From Boudabousia marimammalium (lineage in GTDB: Bacteria > Actinomycetota > Actinomycetes > Actinomycetales > Actinomycetaceae): a DNA stretch of 64,000 nucleotides. This document shows, one piece after another, positions 15,579 to 25,330 of the stretch. Each line of letters opens with the position of its first letter. The stretch's first letter is position 1. Under the pieces are notes generated by a model that saw nothing but the letters and a program-made list of their open reading frames with translations, did no database searches and was not told the origin of the DNA. Where the stretch lies: assembly GCF_001936115.1 (NCBI RefSeq), contig NZ_MPDM01000008.1, positions 16,464-80,463 of the forward strand. The letters run 5' to 3'. The translations under genes and the position numbers were made by a program.

Positions 15579-18500
15579 GTGAATCTTTTCCGTTCGTACA
15601 AACTGACTGCCTTAACCATGCTGTCAGTTGCTGCGGTATCATTGACTGCTTTGCCGGCGGCCTCTGCCTCTGCACAGACACCAGATCACCTGGTGATTAA
15701 TGAGGTGTACGTATTTGGTTCCTCGAAGGGTGCTACGCACTGTGACTTCGTTGAACTATATAACCCGACTAGTGGAGATATTTCCCTTGCTGGGATGTCT
15801 CTGGTAGCAAGTAACTCTAAGGGTGCGGATCGTAACCCGATTACTTTTACTAATGAAGTAGTTAAAGCGAATGGGCACTTCTTCGTCGAGGGTGCATGCT
15901 CTCCTGGTACCGCGAATGCCAATGCTGACAAGGTTGATCGCACTGACTTGAACCTTGCGCAGAGTGCTGGCGCTGTCGCTTTGAAGCGTGGCACTGAGGT
16001 TGTTGACCTGTTCGGTTGGGGTAGCAGCCCGAAGTTTGAGGGTGCCGCGGCTGTCAAGCCAGCTTCGGTTAAAGAGAACTCTTTCCAGCGTATGAATGCG
16101 GCTGACACTGACAACAACAGTGCTGATTTTGTTTTCGCTGCGGCTACCCCGAAGACCTCGAAGGATATGACGGATCCAGCGCCAGTCGATCCGACTCCTG
16201 GCGACGCCAATACGACCCCGGATGCTCCTGCCGAGACCCCGGATGCTCCTGCCGCTACCGTGACTCCGATTGCGCAGATTCAGGGAACTGGTGCTGCCAC
16301 CTCGTTGGCTGATCAAGAAGTAACCACTCGTGGTGTTGTCACCGCTGTTTACCCCTACGGTGGCTATTACGGTTTCTACATTCAGACCCCGGGTGCGCGT
16401 ACTGCTGACGCTTCCGACGGTATTTTCGTACACAGCACCTACGACCACCAGGTCGATTTCAAGACTGTGACCATTGGTAGCTATGTTGAGGTCACGGGTG
16501 TTGCACAAGAGTACAAAGACCTCACTCAGCTTGACTACCGTAGTCACAAGGTATTGACCGAGCAGGTTGATCCGATTGTGCCGGTTGAGATGGAGTACCT
16601 TCCCGAAGGTGATCAGGCCCGTGAAAAACTTGAGGGCATGCTGGTTAAGGTAACTGGTCAGCACACTATCTCCTCTAACTACTTCACTAACCGGACTGGC
16701 CGTATGGACTTGGCCCCCGGCGATAAGCCTTACCTTCAGCCTTCCGACGTGGTCAGCCCTTCCGCTGACCGTGCAAAAGCTCAGGAACTCGCTGACAAGA
16801 TTGAAGCACAGCGTTTCGCCATTGATGATGGCTGGTCGTGGGACTACACCAAGTTCGATAAGAAGAAGATGAACATCAACAATGGCTGGCTGAACTATCT
16901 GAACAGCGTGCCCTGGCTTGACTACAATGATTCCCCGCGCGTCGGTCGTCATCTCAATCTGACGAAACCCATGATTCTTGATCAGCGTACTGAGAACCGT
17001 GAGGCACGTTGGACTTTGCAACCCACAGAGCCTCTTTCAAACCGTGACGAGACTTGGGGTGCAGAGAAATGGCGTTCTTGGGTGCAGTTCGGCCCGTCGA
17101 CTCGCACTGCTGCCCCTACTTTCACTGAAGGTAACATCACCATTTCGTCTTTCAACGTGCTCAACTACTTCACCAAGTTGGCCGAGGGTGATGGCTGCCA
17201 GCAATACACTGCGTATGATGGAACTGCGCTAACTGGTAAGCGTTGCAAGCCTCGCGGTGCAGCCTCAGATCAGGCTTTCCAGATGCAACAGGCGAAGATT
17301 GTGAAGGCAATCAATGAGTTGGACTCCACTGTTGTCGGTTTGGAAGAGATCGAAAACTCGATCAAGTTCGGCAAAGATCGCGACGAGACTTTGAACAATC
17401 TGGTTGCCGCATTGAATGCAGACGCTGGTTCCACCAAGTGGGCAGCAGTCGCATCTCCGGCCGCTGAGGCGCTTCCGTCAGTATCCGATCAGGACTACAT
17501 CCGTTTGGCCTTCATCTATCAGCCCGAAAAGGTTCAGCCAGTTGATGCTTCTAAGGTCATGAAGGATAACGACCATTTCACCGGTGCTGCCCGTGAGCCG
17601 TTGGGGCAAAAGTTCCAGGCTGTTAAGGACGGTGCAGCGGCAGGTAAGGTATTCGCGGTTGTTGTTAACCACTTCAAGTCTAAGGGTAGCTTGAAGGACC
17701 CCAGCGACACTGATGAGTTCCAAGGAAACAACTTCCAGTTACGTGTCCGCCAGGCTGAAGAGATGGGTAACTGGGTGAACAATGAGTTCTCCGGTGTTCC
17801 CACTTTTGTCATTGGTGACTTGAACTCATACTCTAAGGAAGACTCTATTCTGAAGCTTGAAGAGCTTGGTTTTGTCAATGTTGCAGATACCTATATCACT
17901 GGCGACAACAAGAAGGAGTCCTACCAGTTCGGCGGCATGGTTGGTTCACTGGACCACGCTTTGGGCAACGCTGATGCCATGAGCATGGTCAAAGGTGCCG
18001 ATATTTGGAACGTCAACGCCATGGAGCCTCTTGCTTTCGAGTATTCACGTTGGAATTACAACCACAACTACGAGCACTTCTTCGATGCCACTTCTCCGTA
18101 CCGTTCCTCCGATCACGATCCGATTAAGGTGGCTATCTGCACTTTAGACAATGATTGTGTCGAGGCCACTCCGGAGCCGACTGTGGAGCCCACGGTTGAG
18201 CCGACTGTGGAACCTACGGTTGAGCCTACGGTTGAGCCTACTCCTGAGGTGACTGTGGAGCCTACTGCGGAACCGACAACCGAGCCGACTGTGGAGCCCA
18301 CGGCTGAGCCTACTGTGGAGCCTACTGTGGAGCCCACGGCTGAGCCTACTGTGGAGCTTACTGTGGAGCCTACGGTTGAGCCGACTCCTGAGGTGACTGT
18401 GGAGCCTACTGCGGAACCGACAACCGAGCCGACTGTGGAGCCTACTGTGGAAATGGTCCTGCACCGTGCCGACGCTCCTGCTCCGGTAAAAGCTCCGTTC

Positions 18501-19073
18501 CGAGACATGCCTGTTTCGCGCGCATTCGCTGGAGAGGTTGCTTGGATGGCCACAAACCAGTATTCCACTGGCTACCCGAATGGAACCTATGGTCCGTTGA
18601 AGTCAGTGAACCGTGACGCGATGGCCGCCTTCTTGTACCGTGTGGCAGGTAGCCCGGCTGTTGACACTTCCAAGCCGGCATTCAAGGATGTCCCGAAGAA
18701 CAACTTGTTCTACAAGGAGATTCAGTGGATGCATGCTTCCGGTATTTCCACGGGCTGGAATGATGGTACTTACCGTCCGGGTCAGCCCGTGAGCCGTGAG
18801 GCGATGGCTGCGTTCTTGTTCCGGTTCTGTGACCAGATGCCTGACCAGTGTGCGTCGGCTATTAATCCCGATACTTTGGATGTCTCCAACGCGAAGATGT
18901 TCACTGATGTTGCCGGCAGCCAGTTCGGTCGCGAGATTACTTGGCTGGCCGCCGCTAAGGTGAGCACTGGTTGGGATGATGGCAGGTTCCGCCCCGGTGA
19001 GCCGATCCACCGTGATGCAATCGCCGCTTTCTTGTACCGGATGAAGAACAACTATCTAGCACCGGTTAAGTAG
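15579..19073 (+). CDS. Secreted ExeM/NucH-type nuclease with lamin-tail and SLH domains
   Basis: This 1164-residue extracellular DNase should digest DNA outside the cell while held on the surface. The start is GTG 15579, eight bases after AAGGAAGG. Order of parts: signal peptide ending near ALPAASASA; lamin-tail domain (about 35-170); Pro-rich linker; an OB-like region (about 225-345); an endonuclease/exonuclease/phosphatase domain (about 515-850) with FNVLNYF, GLEEIEN, VNHFKS, VIGDLNSYS, SLDHALG and SSDHDPI, the last carrying the conserved Asp-His; an EPTV repeat linker (about 865-960); and three S-layer homology domains (about 970-1164), each with the GYPNGTY/GWNDGTY type core. SLH domains usually bind cell-wall polymers. 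Nucleotide scavenging or escape from neutrophil DNA traps are possible roles. It is monocistronic. Confidence 0.92.
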   Translation: MNLFRSYKLTALTMLSVAAVSLTALPAASASAQTPDHLVINEVYVFGSSKGATHCDFVELYNPTSGDISLAGMSLVASNSKGADRNPITFTNEVVKANGHFFVEGACSPGTANANADKVDRTDLNLAQSAGAVALKRGTEVVDLFGWGSSPKFEGAAAVKPASVKENSFQRMNAADTDNNSADFVFAAATPKTSKDMTDPAPVDPTPGDANTTPDAPAETPDAPAATVTPIAQIQGTGAATSLADQEVTTRGVVTAVYPYGGYYGFYIQTPGARTADASDGIFVHSTYDHQVDFKTVTIGSYVEVTGVAQEYKDLTQLDYRSHKVLTEQVDPIVPVEMEYLPEGDQAREKLEGMLVKVTGQHTISSNYFTNRTGRMDLAPGDKPYLQPSDVVSPSADRAKAQELADKIEAQRFAIDDGWSWDYTKFDKKKMNINNGWLNYLNSVPWLDYNDSPRVGRHLNLTKPMILDQRTENREARWTLQPTEPLSNRDETWGAEKWRSWVQFGPSTRTAAPTFTEGNITISSFNVLNYFTKLAEGDGCQQYTAYDGTALTGKRCKPRGAASDQAFQMQQAKIVKAINELDSTVVGLEEIENSIKFGKDRDETLNNLVAALNADAGSTKWAAVASPAAEALPSVSDQDYIRLAFIYQPEKVQPVDASKVMKDNDHFTGAAREPLGQKFQAVKDGAAAGKVFAVVVNHFKSKGSLKDPSDTDEFQGNNFQLRVRQAEEMGNWVNNEFSGVPTFVIGDLNSYSKEDSILKLEELGFVNVADTYITGDNKKESYQFGGMVGSLDHALGNADAMSMVKGADIWNVNAMEPLAFEYSRWNYNHNYEHFFDATSPYRSSDHDPIKVAICTLDNDCVEATPEPTVEPTVEPTVEPTVEPTVEPTPEVTVEPTAEPTTEPTVEPTAEPTVEPTVEPTAEPTVELTVEPTVEPTPEVTVEPTAEPTTEPTVEPTVEMVLHRADAPAPVKAPFRDMPVSRAFAGEVAWMATNQYSTGYPNGTYGPLKSVNRDAMAAFLYRVAGSPAVDTSKPAFKDVPKNNLFYKEIQWMHASGISTGWNDGTYRPGQPVSREAMAAFLFRFCDQMPDQCASAINPDTLDVSNAKMFTDVAGSQFGREITWLAAAKVSTGWDDGRFRPGEPIHRDAIAAFLYRMKNNYLAPVK
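18171..18460 (+). repeat. Coding EPTV tandem repeat in the nuclease
   Basis: A 12-base unit encoding E-P-T-V/A repeats about 24 times with small variations. A larger block beginning CTCCTGAGGTGACTGTG at 18241 recurs at 18385, a 144-bp period, so block duplication has occurred. Related repeats lie in the two GH20 genes. Confidence 0.9.
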
Positions 19074-19110
19074 ACGCTGTAGCGCCGGCTGAATAGGAAG
19101 GTTAGCTAAA

Positions 19111-19272
19111 TAGGAGCGCCTGCTCCTAAAGGTAGTCAGCTAGTTTACTGCCTGCTGCAAAATTGATGACAGCCAAGCACGATATAGATTGCTGGCTACC
19201 TGCCTGGGCGTTTAGGATGTCGACTTTGGGGTTGGGGTTAAGGCAACAATTCTCGTAGCCCCAACCCCAAAA
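19111..19272. other. Gene-free stretch with two inverted repeats
   Basis: Between the nuclease stop (19073) and the methyltransferase end (19561) no credible gene is seen. TAGGAGC/GCTCCTA (19111-19128) forms a 7-bp hairpin without a T-run. TTTGGGGTTGGGG (19225-19237) and CCCCAACCCCAAA (19259-19271) form a 13-bp stem with a 21-base loop. Either may stop or stabilise the nuclease mRNA; the second could mark a small RNA. Confidence 0.4.
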
Positions 19273-19399
19273 TGCCGTGTGTGGGAGATTAAGTCTCACG
19301 TAACTGGAGGATTTGGTCGGTCTTGCCAGCTTGGGTATGGCTTTCGGCCGGAAATAGCGGTTCGTCGCCAGGATGCTTAAGCGGCTTAGTTTACAAGTA

Positions 19400-19440
19400 A
19401 AATAGAGTCCCGCCAGCATCATGCTGGCGGGACTCTATTT
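19400..19440. terminator. Bidirectional terminator with 19-bp stem
   Basis: AAATAGAGTCCCGCCAGCA and its exact complement flank a TCA loop, with T-runs on both exits. It would stop transcription from either side between the nuclease and the methyltransferase gene. Confidence 0.85.
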
Positions 19441-19560
19441 GTCTTCTACTGTTGTAGACACAGAAATAATTTGGAGGAGATTGCACGTAAATGTCTCGAC
19501 AGCCTCTATGCTCTCATGCCTTTATACGTGTATTGTCCACGTGAATCTCACGCGGTACTT

Positions 19561-20364
19561 CTATAGTTTGCGTGCGACCAGCCCAATCGCGTTCAAATAC
19601 TCCCGGTTCGCGCGGAAAACCTTCCTCATTCCCAGCACCCGCTTGCGGCCAGCCGGGTTCGTTACCATGTTCTTCACAAACTTTAAGAAACCGCCCAAAC
19701 CCTCGTCTTGAATCATCCGTTTTGGCTCCAGCAAAGCCATCGCGTTGGTCCACACGAACTCAACTTCCAGCCCGGCAGATTCCAAGAGTTTGCGCCATTC
19801 TTGCTCGGTCAGTGGCCGTGCCCCGACCTTAATGGAACGCGAAAGCCCTTTCTGAACCTCTTTTACCACTTCGGCGGGTAGATTGTCAGGGTGGAAACCT
19901 AGCTCGTGCACCAGATAGCGGCCGCCCGGCGCCAAGATGCGCGCAGCCTCCGCCACAATCGCGGCTTTCCCGGCCGGTGATTGCATAGTCAGCATGGCTT
20001 CCCCGACTACTAAGTCCGCGCAGCCATCTTCCAGCCCGGTCTCCGCGGCATCAGCTGTGACCTTCTGCGCTTGCGGGTAGGGCGCCATCACTTCAGCTAA
20101 GGCTGGTGCGCCTTCCGGGTTCGGGTCCACCGCAGTATAGGAGACTGGGTTTACCGCCAGCAAATGTTCGGCCGTTCGCCCCACTCCGGGCCCGAATTCG
20201 ACGATTCGGTCCGTAGTCGAGGGGGCCGCTGCTGACAAGAGGCGCTGGGTCATTTCAATCCCGCCGGGACGCAGGACTCGCTTCCCCATTTTGGCTAACA
20301 GCCAGTGCCCTTGGAGGCGGTGTTCTTCAGGTCCGGGGCGCAGATCGCGGCGTGGTTCACTCAT
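19561..20364 (-). CDS. Class I SAM-dependent methyltransferase
   Basis: This 267-residue methyltransferase has SAM-binding motif I VEFGPGVGRT (about residues 54-64), an acidic residue ending the next strand (YTAVDPNPEG) and motif III-like LAPGGRYLVHELG (about 148-160). The C-terminal part (EQEWRKLLESAGLEVEFVWTN, then MALLEPKRM) resembles small-molecule methyltransferases of the UbiE/Cyp type. The substrate is unknown. Its start overlaps the end of the cupin gene by eight bases, so the pair is translationally coupled and shares the iron-box-like control region. It ends toward the strong terminator at 19400-19440. Confidence 0.85.
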   Translation of the reverse strand: MSEPRRDLRPGPEEHRLQGHWLLAKMGKRVLRPGGIEMTQRLLSAAAPSTTDRIVEFGPGVGRTAEHLLAVNPVSYTAVDPNPEGAPALAEVMAPYPQAQKVTADAAETGLEDGCADLVVGEAMLTMQSPAGKAAIVAEAARILAPGGRYLVHELGFHPDNLPAEVVKEVQKGLSRSIKVGARPLTEQEWRKLLESAGLEVEFVWTNAMALLEPKRMIQDEGLGGFLKFVKNMVTNPAGRKRVLGMRKVFRANREYLNAIGLVARKL

Positions 20365-20728
20365 TTGTTCCTGCCTCCGTCCCAGTTTCGGATTCCGTTA
20401 CCTTAACTAGGGTCAGCGACATATGGCAGGGGGAGAGCGCTTCGAGAGCATGGCGGTCACCAGGTGCTAGGTAGACTACGTCACCCGCGGCAAGGAGAGT
20501 TTCTTGGTCTCCAATCGTGAACCGCATTGAACCGGAAAGTAGGTTGACAATGACGGCGCGCGGGGAGGCGTGCTCGGTGAGGACTTGTCCAGCATCAAAG
20601 CTAAAGAGGACGTGGCGAAGTACGTCATTGTTTACTATCATGCGGGAGGTGGTTGCTGCCTCTAAGATGGGTAGCTTGTCGAATAGCCCGGTATGGAAAG
20701 AGGACTGGGAAACGGGAGTGGAAGGCAT
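20357..20728 (-). CDS. Cupin-domain protein
   Basis: This 123-residue protein is a single cupin barrel. Motif 1 is degenerate (TEHASPRAVIVNLLSGSMRF lacks the usual HxH pair and has one His). Motif 2, GDVVYLAPGDRHALEAL, keeps the PxxxxH pattern. It therefore may bind a metal weakly or act as a sensor. Cupins of this type often regulate or accompany methyl or redox enzymes. The start has AAAGGA six bases before ATG. A 19-bp iron-box-like sequence lies ten bases upstream of the start. It is first in a two-gene operon with the methyltransferase. Confidence 0.8.
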   Translation of the reverse strand: MPSTPVSQSSFHTGLFDKLPILEAATTSRMIVNNDVLRHVLFSFDAGQVLTEHASPRAVIVNLLSGSMRFTIGDQETLLAAGDVVYLAPGDRHALEALSPCHMSLTLVKVTESETGTEAGTNE

Positions 20729-20737
20729 AAAAATTCC

Positions 20738-20756
20738 TTTGCTTAGACTTACCTAA
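20738..20756 (-). promoter_or_regulatory. DtxR/IdeR-type iron-box candidate
   Basis: Read on the minus strand, TTAGGTAAGTCTAAGCAAA matches 16 of 19 positions, by eye, of the DtxR/IdeR consensus TWAGGTWAGSCTWACCTWA. It sits just before the ribosome site of the cupin gene, where binding would block transcription when iron is plentiful. Confidence 0.45.
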
Positions 20757-20913
20757 CTACCCTACAGGGAGTGGGCTGGAAAACCTAGAGCTAAATTCTG
20801 TAGAGGGGGCTGCTGATTTTTGTAGAATGTGAAGTGCGCCAATCAACAGCTTCAGAAGTCCCAAAAACTCGGCTCAGCCGGTAGCCTGTTAGAGAACCAA
20901 TCTAAGGAGCAGT

Positions 20914-23289
20914 ATGTCTAATCTTGAACTGTCCAACAATTTGGGCGCCTTTGTGCGTAGTGAGTCCGGCCGCACTACCGAAAATTCGACTTTGCGTGAG
21001 TTTTGGGCGGGCTTATCGGCTGCTGTCATGGCTGAACTGGCTGATGACTGGGATAAAACTCGGCGAACCTATGCCGCGGGCCGGCAGGAGCATTATCTTT
21101 CTGCCGAGTTTTTGGAAGGCCGCGCACTGCTTAACAATCTGACCAACCTTGGCCAAGTCGAAGATGCGGCGAAAGCGTTGGAACATTACGGGCTGAACCT
21201 CAGCGACGTCCTCGAAGAAGAACCCGATGCTGCACTCGGAAATGGCGGCCTAGGCCGTCTTGCAGCCTGCTTCTTAGATTCCTGCGCGACCTTGAACCTG
21301 CCTGTCACCGGCTACGGCATCCTGTACCGTTACGGCCTGTTCCGTCAAGAGTTCGACAATGGCTTCCAGGTTGAGCACCCTGACGCCTGGATGGAAGAAG
21401 GGTACCCCTTCGTTATCCGCCGCGAAGAAGAACAGCGTCGTGTCTCTTTCGCTGACTTAAATGTGCGGGCCATCCCATACGACATGCCGATCACCGGCTA
21501 CGGCACGAAGAACGTCGGCACGCTGCGCCTGTGGCGTTCAGAGCCGATTGAAGAGTTTGACTACGACGCCTTCAACTCGCAGCGCTTCACTGATGCCATC
21601 GTGGAACGTGAACGCGTCATGGACCTGTGCCGTGTCCTCTACCCGAACGACACCACTTTTGAAGGTAAAGTTCTGCGCGTCCGTCAGCAGTACTTCTTCA
21701 CCTCCGCCTCCCTGCAGGAAATGCTGGACAACTACATTCAGCAGCACGGCAGCGACCTGAGCGACTTCGCCAAGTACAACTGCATCCAGCTGAATGACAC
21801 CCACCCGGTGCTGGCTATCCCAGAGCTTATGCGTCTGCTCCTGGATGAGCACAAGATGACTTGGGAAGACGCCTGGGAGATTGCCACCAAGACTTTCGCC
21901 TACACGAACCACACCGTGCTGGCTGAAGCCCTGGAAACTTGGCAGATTTCCATTTTTGAGAAGCTCTTCCCGCGAATCCTTGAAATCATTTACGAAATCG
22001 ACCGTCGTTTCCGTGCTGAGCTCACCGAAAAGGGCTACCATCCGGGCAAAATCGACTACATGGCGCCAGTCCAAAACGGCATGGTGCACATGGCGTGGAT
22101 CGCCTGCTACACGTCCTTCTCCATTAACGGTGTGGCCGCCATGCACACTGAAATCTTGAAGGCTGAAACCCTGCACGACTGGTACGAGATTTGGCCCGAG
22201 CGCTTCAACAACAAGACGAACGGCGTGACCCCGCGCCGCTGGTTGAACCAGTGCAACACGGAGCTGTCCGCCCTGCTGACTGAGCTGTCTGGCTCCGACG
22301 CATGGGTTTCCGACCTAGATAAGCTCAAAGAGCTGGAGCATTTCGCTGACGATGAGGGCGTGCTACGTCGCCTAATCGACATTAAAGATGGAAACAAGCG
22401 GGACTTCGCGCAATGGGTGGAGCGCCGCGACGGCATCAAGATTGACCCTGACTCAATCTATGACGTTCAGATTAAGCGACTCCATGAGTATAAGCGTCAG
22501 CTGATGAATGCCCTGTACATCATTGACCTGTACTTCCGGATTAAGGACAATCCGGAAGGCAACTGGGTGCCGCGCACCTTCATCTTCGGTGCTAAATCAG
22601 CGCCCGGCTACGTCCGTGCCAAAGCGATCATTAAGCTGATTAACGAGGTTGGCCGCGTCATCGCTAACGACCCGGTAGTGTCCAAGTTTGTGACCGTGGT
22701 CTTCGTGGAAAACTACAATGTTTCCCCCGCTGAACACATCATCCCGGCAGCGGACGTCTCGGAGCAGATCTCCACGGCAGGTAAAGAAGCGTCCGGCACT
22801 TCGAACATGAAGTTCATGATGAACGGCGCCCTCACCCTCGGCACCCTAGATGGTGCGAACGTGGAAATCGTGGACGCCGTCGGAAACGAAAACGCCTACA
22901 TTTTTGGCGCCAAGGAAGAAGAACTACCCGCCTTGCGGGCACAAACCCATCCGCGTGAGTTCTACCAGACTGTCCCCGGTTTGAAGCGGGCCGTGGACGC
23001 CCTCGTGGACGGAACCTTGGACGATAACGCCAGCGGCATGTTCCACGACCTGCTGGTCTCCCTGCTGGATGGTTCTTCCTGGGAAGGCGCGGACGTGTAC
23101 TACGTGCTGGGTGACTTTGCAGCCTACCGTGAAGCCCGCGACCGCATGGCTGAAGACTGGGCGAAAGACCGCCTAGCTTGGGCGCGTAAGTGCTGGATCA
23201 ACATTGTGAACTCCGGCCGCTTTAGCTCCGACCGCACCATCAGCGACTATGCCCGTGAGGTGTGGAAGCTGGAAGAAACCCGGATCTGA
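20914..23289 (+). CDS. glgP: Glycogen phosphorylase (GT35)
   Basis: It releases glucose 1-phosphate from glycogen or maltodextrin with phosphate. At 791 residues it is in the range of bacterial GT35 enzymes. Recognisable parts are [18 protein letters not shown] (about 107-124), QLNDTHP (about 291), the KRLHEYKRQ segment and the PLP site [11 protein letters not shown], with the PLP lysine at residue 633 followed by GTLDGANVE. The start follows AAGGAG. No other glg gene is adjacent. The downstream ispF start lies 14 bases after its stop, so cotranscription is likely. Confidence 0.96.
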   Translation: MSNLELSNNLGAFVRSESGRTTENSTLREFWAGLSAAVMAELADDWDKTRRTYAAGRQEHYLSAEFLEGRALLNNLTNLGQVEDAAKALEHYGLNLSDVLEEEPDAALGNGGLGRLAACFLDSCATLNLPVTGYGILYRYGLFRQEFDNGFQVEHPDAWMEEGYPFVIRREEEQRRVSFADLNVRAIPYDMPITGYGTKNVGTLRLWRSEPIEEFDYDAFNSQRFTDAIVERERVMDLCRVLYPNDTTFEGKVLRVRQQYFFTSASLQEMLDNYIQQHGSDLSDFAKYNCIQLNDTHPVLAIPELMRLLLDEHKMTWEDAWEIATKTFAYTNHTVLAEALETWQISIFEKLFPRILEIIYEIDRRFRAELTEKGYHPGKIDYMAPVQNGMVHMAWIACYTSFSINGVAAMHTEILKAETLHDWYEIWPERFNNKTNGVTPRRWLNQCNTELSALLTELSGSDAWVSDLDKLKELEHFADDEGVLRRLIDIKDGNKRDFAQWVERRDGIKIDPDSIYDVQIKRLHEYKRQLMNALYIIDLYFRIKDNPEGNWVPRTFIFGAKSAPGYVRAKAIIKLINEVGRVIANDPVVSKFVTVVFVENYNVSPAEHIIPAADVSEQISTAGKEASGTSNMKFMMNGALTLGTLDGANVEIVDAVGNENAYIFGAKEEELPALRAQTHPREFYQTVPGLKRAVDALVDGTLDDNASGMFHDLLVSLLDGSSWEGADVYYVLGDFAAYREARDRMAEDWAKDRLAWARKCWINIVNSGRFSSDRTISDYAREVWKLEETRI

Positions 23290-23302
23290 AACAGTCAGCC
23301 CA

Positions 23303-23842
23303 ATGCTAGACGAACGCCCACAAGACGCAGCGGCTAACAGCTACTTCTGGCAATACCCGCGGACCGGAATGGGAGTGGATGTGCATGCTTTCGCTCCCGC
23401 ATCTGAGCCGCGACCCATGCGTTTGGCCTGCCTGGACTGGCCGGACGTTAACGGTCTGGCTGGGCATTCGGATGCGGATGTGGCCGCCCATGCGGCCTGC
23501 GACGCGTTGCTGTCTGCCGCTGGGCTAGGCGATTTGGGTTCCAACTTTGGGACGTCCCGCCCCGAATGGGCGGGCGCCTCAGGTGAAGCCCTGCTAACTG
23601 AGACGATCCGGCTGGTGGAAGCTGCCGGCTGGACGGTCGGAAACATTGCCATCCAGATTGTGGGGTTGCGCCCCAAGATTGGGCCGCGTCGCGGCGAAGC
23701 GGAAGCCGTCATGTCCCAGATTGTGGGTGCGCCCGTCAGTGTTTCAGCTACCACCACGGACGGCCTGGGTTTCACTGGGCGAGGGGAAGGCTTGGCCGCC
23801 CTCGCCACCGCGCTAATCTACCCGCGCCCCCAAGCCGTATAG
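23303..23842 (+). CDS. ispF: 2-C-methyl-D-erythritol 2,4-cyclodiphosphate synthase
   Basis: It cyclises CDP-methylerythritol phosphate in the MEP isoprenoid pathway. The 179-residue protein has the metal-binding GMGVDVHAF (Asp and His), [28 protein letters not shown] and the active-site loop [20 protein letters not shown] 23303 is chosen because [10 protein letters not shown] must lie inside the protein; the frame is also open upstream, within glgP. The ribosome site is weak. No ispD precedes it, unlike many actinobacteria, where ispD and ispF adjoin. Confidence 0.95.
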   Translation: MLDERPQDAAANSYFWQYPRTGMGVDVHAFAPASEPRPMRLACLDWPDVNGLAGHSDADVAAHAACDALLSAAGLGDLGSNFGTSRPEWAGASGEALLTETIRLVEAAGWTVGNIAIQIVGLRPKIGPRRGEAEAVMSQIVGAPVSVSATTTDGLGFTGRGEGLAALATALIYPRPQAV

Positions 23843-23863
23843 GCTTCGGGACCTGATGACGGA

Positions 23864-23875
23864 TACACTGTAACT
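23864..23875 (+). promoter_or_regulatory. Leaderless -10 for cysS
   Basis: TACACT (23864-23869) ends six bases before ATG 23876 and no Shine-Dalgarno sequence is present. cysS can thus be expressed independently of ispF. Confidence 0.45.
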
Positions 23876-25330
23876 ATGAGTTTTGACCTGCACCTTTATA
23901 ACACTGCCACGAAAAAAGTTGAACCGGTAAACCCGGTCGTACCCGGACGCTTGTCCATGTACCTGTGTGGCGCAACCGTGCAGGGCGCCGCCCATATTGG
24001 GCATGTGCGCGCCGCAGTGGGTTTTGATGTGCTCCGCCGCTGGGTGGAGCGTAGCGGCCTGGAAGTCAGGTACGTTCGCAATATCACCGATATTGATGAC
24101 AAGATTCTTGCCAAGTCCCAAGAGGCCGGTGTCCCGTGGTGGGCGTGGGCGGCCCGCTGGGAACGTAACTTCGATGAATCCTACCGGCTGCTGGGCGTGC
24201 TACCGCCCACTTTTGAGCCGCGCGCAACCGCGCACATCATTGACCAGCAGCAGATGATCGCCCGCCTCATGGAGCGCGGCCACGCCTACGCGGACGGAGG
24301 CGGTAACGTCTACTTTGAGGTGCATTCGCTGCCCGATTATGGCTCGCTGACCCGGCAGCGCCTGGAGGACATGCAGACCACGGAGGATGAGTCGCAGATT
24401 GATGCGGCCACCGAAGCGGGCAAGCGTGATCCGCGCGATTTCGCGCTCTGGAAGGCCGCGAAGCCGACCGAACCGGAGACTGCTTCCTGGGAGTCCCCGT
24501 GGGGTCGAGGACGTCCCGGCTGGCACCTGGAGTGCTCCGCCATGTCGCGTCGCTACCTGGGTGATGAGTTCGATATTCACGGCGGCGGCATTGATTTGCG
24601 TTTCCCTCACCATGAGAATGAGATTGCGCAGTCCCACGGTGCCGGCTACGAGTTCGCCCGCATCTGGATGCATAACGCCTGGGTGACTTTGAAGGGCGAC
24701 AAAATGTCTAAGTCTTTGGGGAATGGTCTGAGCGTGCATGAGCTGGTCGCGCAGGCTGGCGCTCCGGCGTTGCGTCTCGCCCTCGGCACGGTGCATTACC
24801 GTTCCACCATTGAGTTTGATGGGGAAACCTTGGAGAAGGCTGCTGCCCTATGGGAGCGCCTGTCTGGTTTCGTGACCCGCGCTGCGGAGGCTGCGACGCA
24901 GGTGGCTGAGGCCGAGGGTGGGCTGGCTACCCGTGAACTGCCGGCAGAGTTTACTGCCGCGATGAATGATGATTTGAATCTGTCCCGGGCGATGGCCGCG
25001 GTCCATGCCGCTTTGAAGGCCGGGAATACTGCTTTGAATGCTGGCGATGTGGAGACCGCCGCGGAGCGCGCCCTCGATCTGCGGGCCATGCTGGATGTGC
25101 TGGGACTGGATCCGCTTTCTGAGCAGTGGGCTGGCAGCCGCGGTGAAGGCGCCGAGGATGAGGCCGCCGAGCATGCGCTGGATGTTTTAGTGCAGGCGGC
25201 TTTGACTGAACGGGCGCAGGCCCGGGCGGAAAAGGATTGGTCGCGGGCGGATGCTTTGCGTGATCGCCTAGCTGAGGCTGGCGTGGTCGTGGAAGACAGC
25301 AAAGATGGGGCCCGCTGGCATTTAGGCTGA
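23876..25330 (+). CDS. cysS: Cysteinyl-tRNA synthetase
   Basis: It charges tRNA-Cys. The 484-residue class I enzyme has the zinc ligand Cys31 in MYLCGATVQGAAHIGH, the HIGH motif at residues 40-43, a second zinc-site region (WHLECSAMS then HGGGIDLRFPHHENE) and the KMSKS loop (DKMSKSLGN, about 273). The length and the HIGH motif separate it from the mycothiol ligase MshC. The C-terminal anticodon-binding part is A/E-rich. It is followed by the 23S rRNA methyltransferase gene, a frequent cysS neighbour in actinobacteria. Confidence 0.97.
   Translation: MSFDLHLYNTATKKVEPVNPVVPGRLSMYLCGATVQGAAHIGHVRAAVGFDVLRRWVERSGLEVRYVRNITDIDDKILAKSQEAGVPWWAWAARWERNFDESYRLLGVLPPTFEPRATAHIIDQQQMIARLMERGHAYADGGGNVYFEVHSLPDYGSLTRQRLEDMQTTEDESQIDAATEAGKRDPRDFALWKAAKPTEPETASWESPWGRGRPGWHLECSAMSRRYLGDEFDIHGGGIDLRFPHHENEIAQSHGAGYEFARIWMHNAWVTLKGDKMSKSLGNGLSVHELVAQAGAPALRLALGTVHYRSTIEFDGETLEKAAALWERLSGFVTRAAEAATQVAEAEGGLATRELPAEFTAAMNDDLNLSRAMAAVHAALKAGNTALNAGDVETAAERALDLRAMLDVLGLDPLSEQWAGSRGEGAEDEAAEHALDVLVQAALTERAQARAEKDWSRADALRDRLAEAGVVVEDSKDGARWHLG

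Noticed and set aside
15756..17021. 421-codon minus-strand frame inside the nuclease gene
   Set aside because: It is an antisense shadow of a well-supported gene; its composition follows the complementary codons.
18113..18568. Minus-strand frames of V-G-S-T repeats
   Set aside because: They are the reverse complement of the EPTV coding repeat and have no ribosome site.
19098..19110. Third iron-box candidate (GGTTAGCTAA) after the nuclease gene
   Set aside because: Only a partial half-site match, and it lies downstream of a gene with no start nearby.
19126..19422. 98-codon minus-strand frame after the nuclease gene
   Set aside because: It runs through the long terminator stem at 19400-19440 and has no ribosome site or family resemblance.
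23876..25330. Mycothiol ligase MshC instead of CysS
   Set aside because: The CGATVQGAAHIGH signature, the 484-residue length and the C-terminal anticodon-binding region fit CysS; MshC is shorter and has a CG-x-TPYDATHLGH-like signature.
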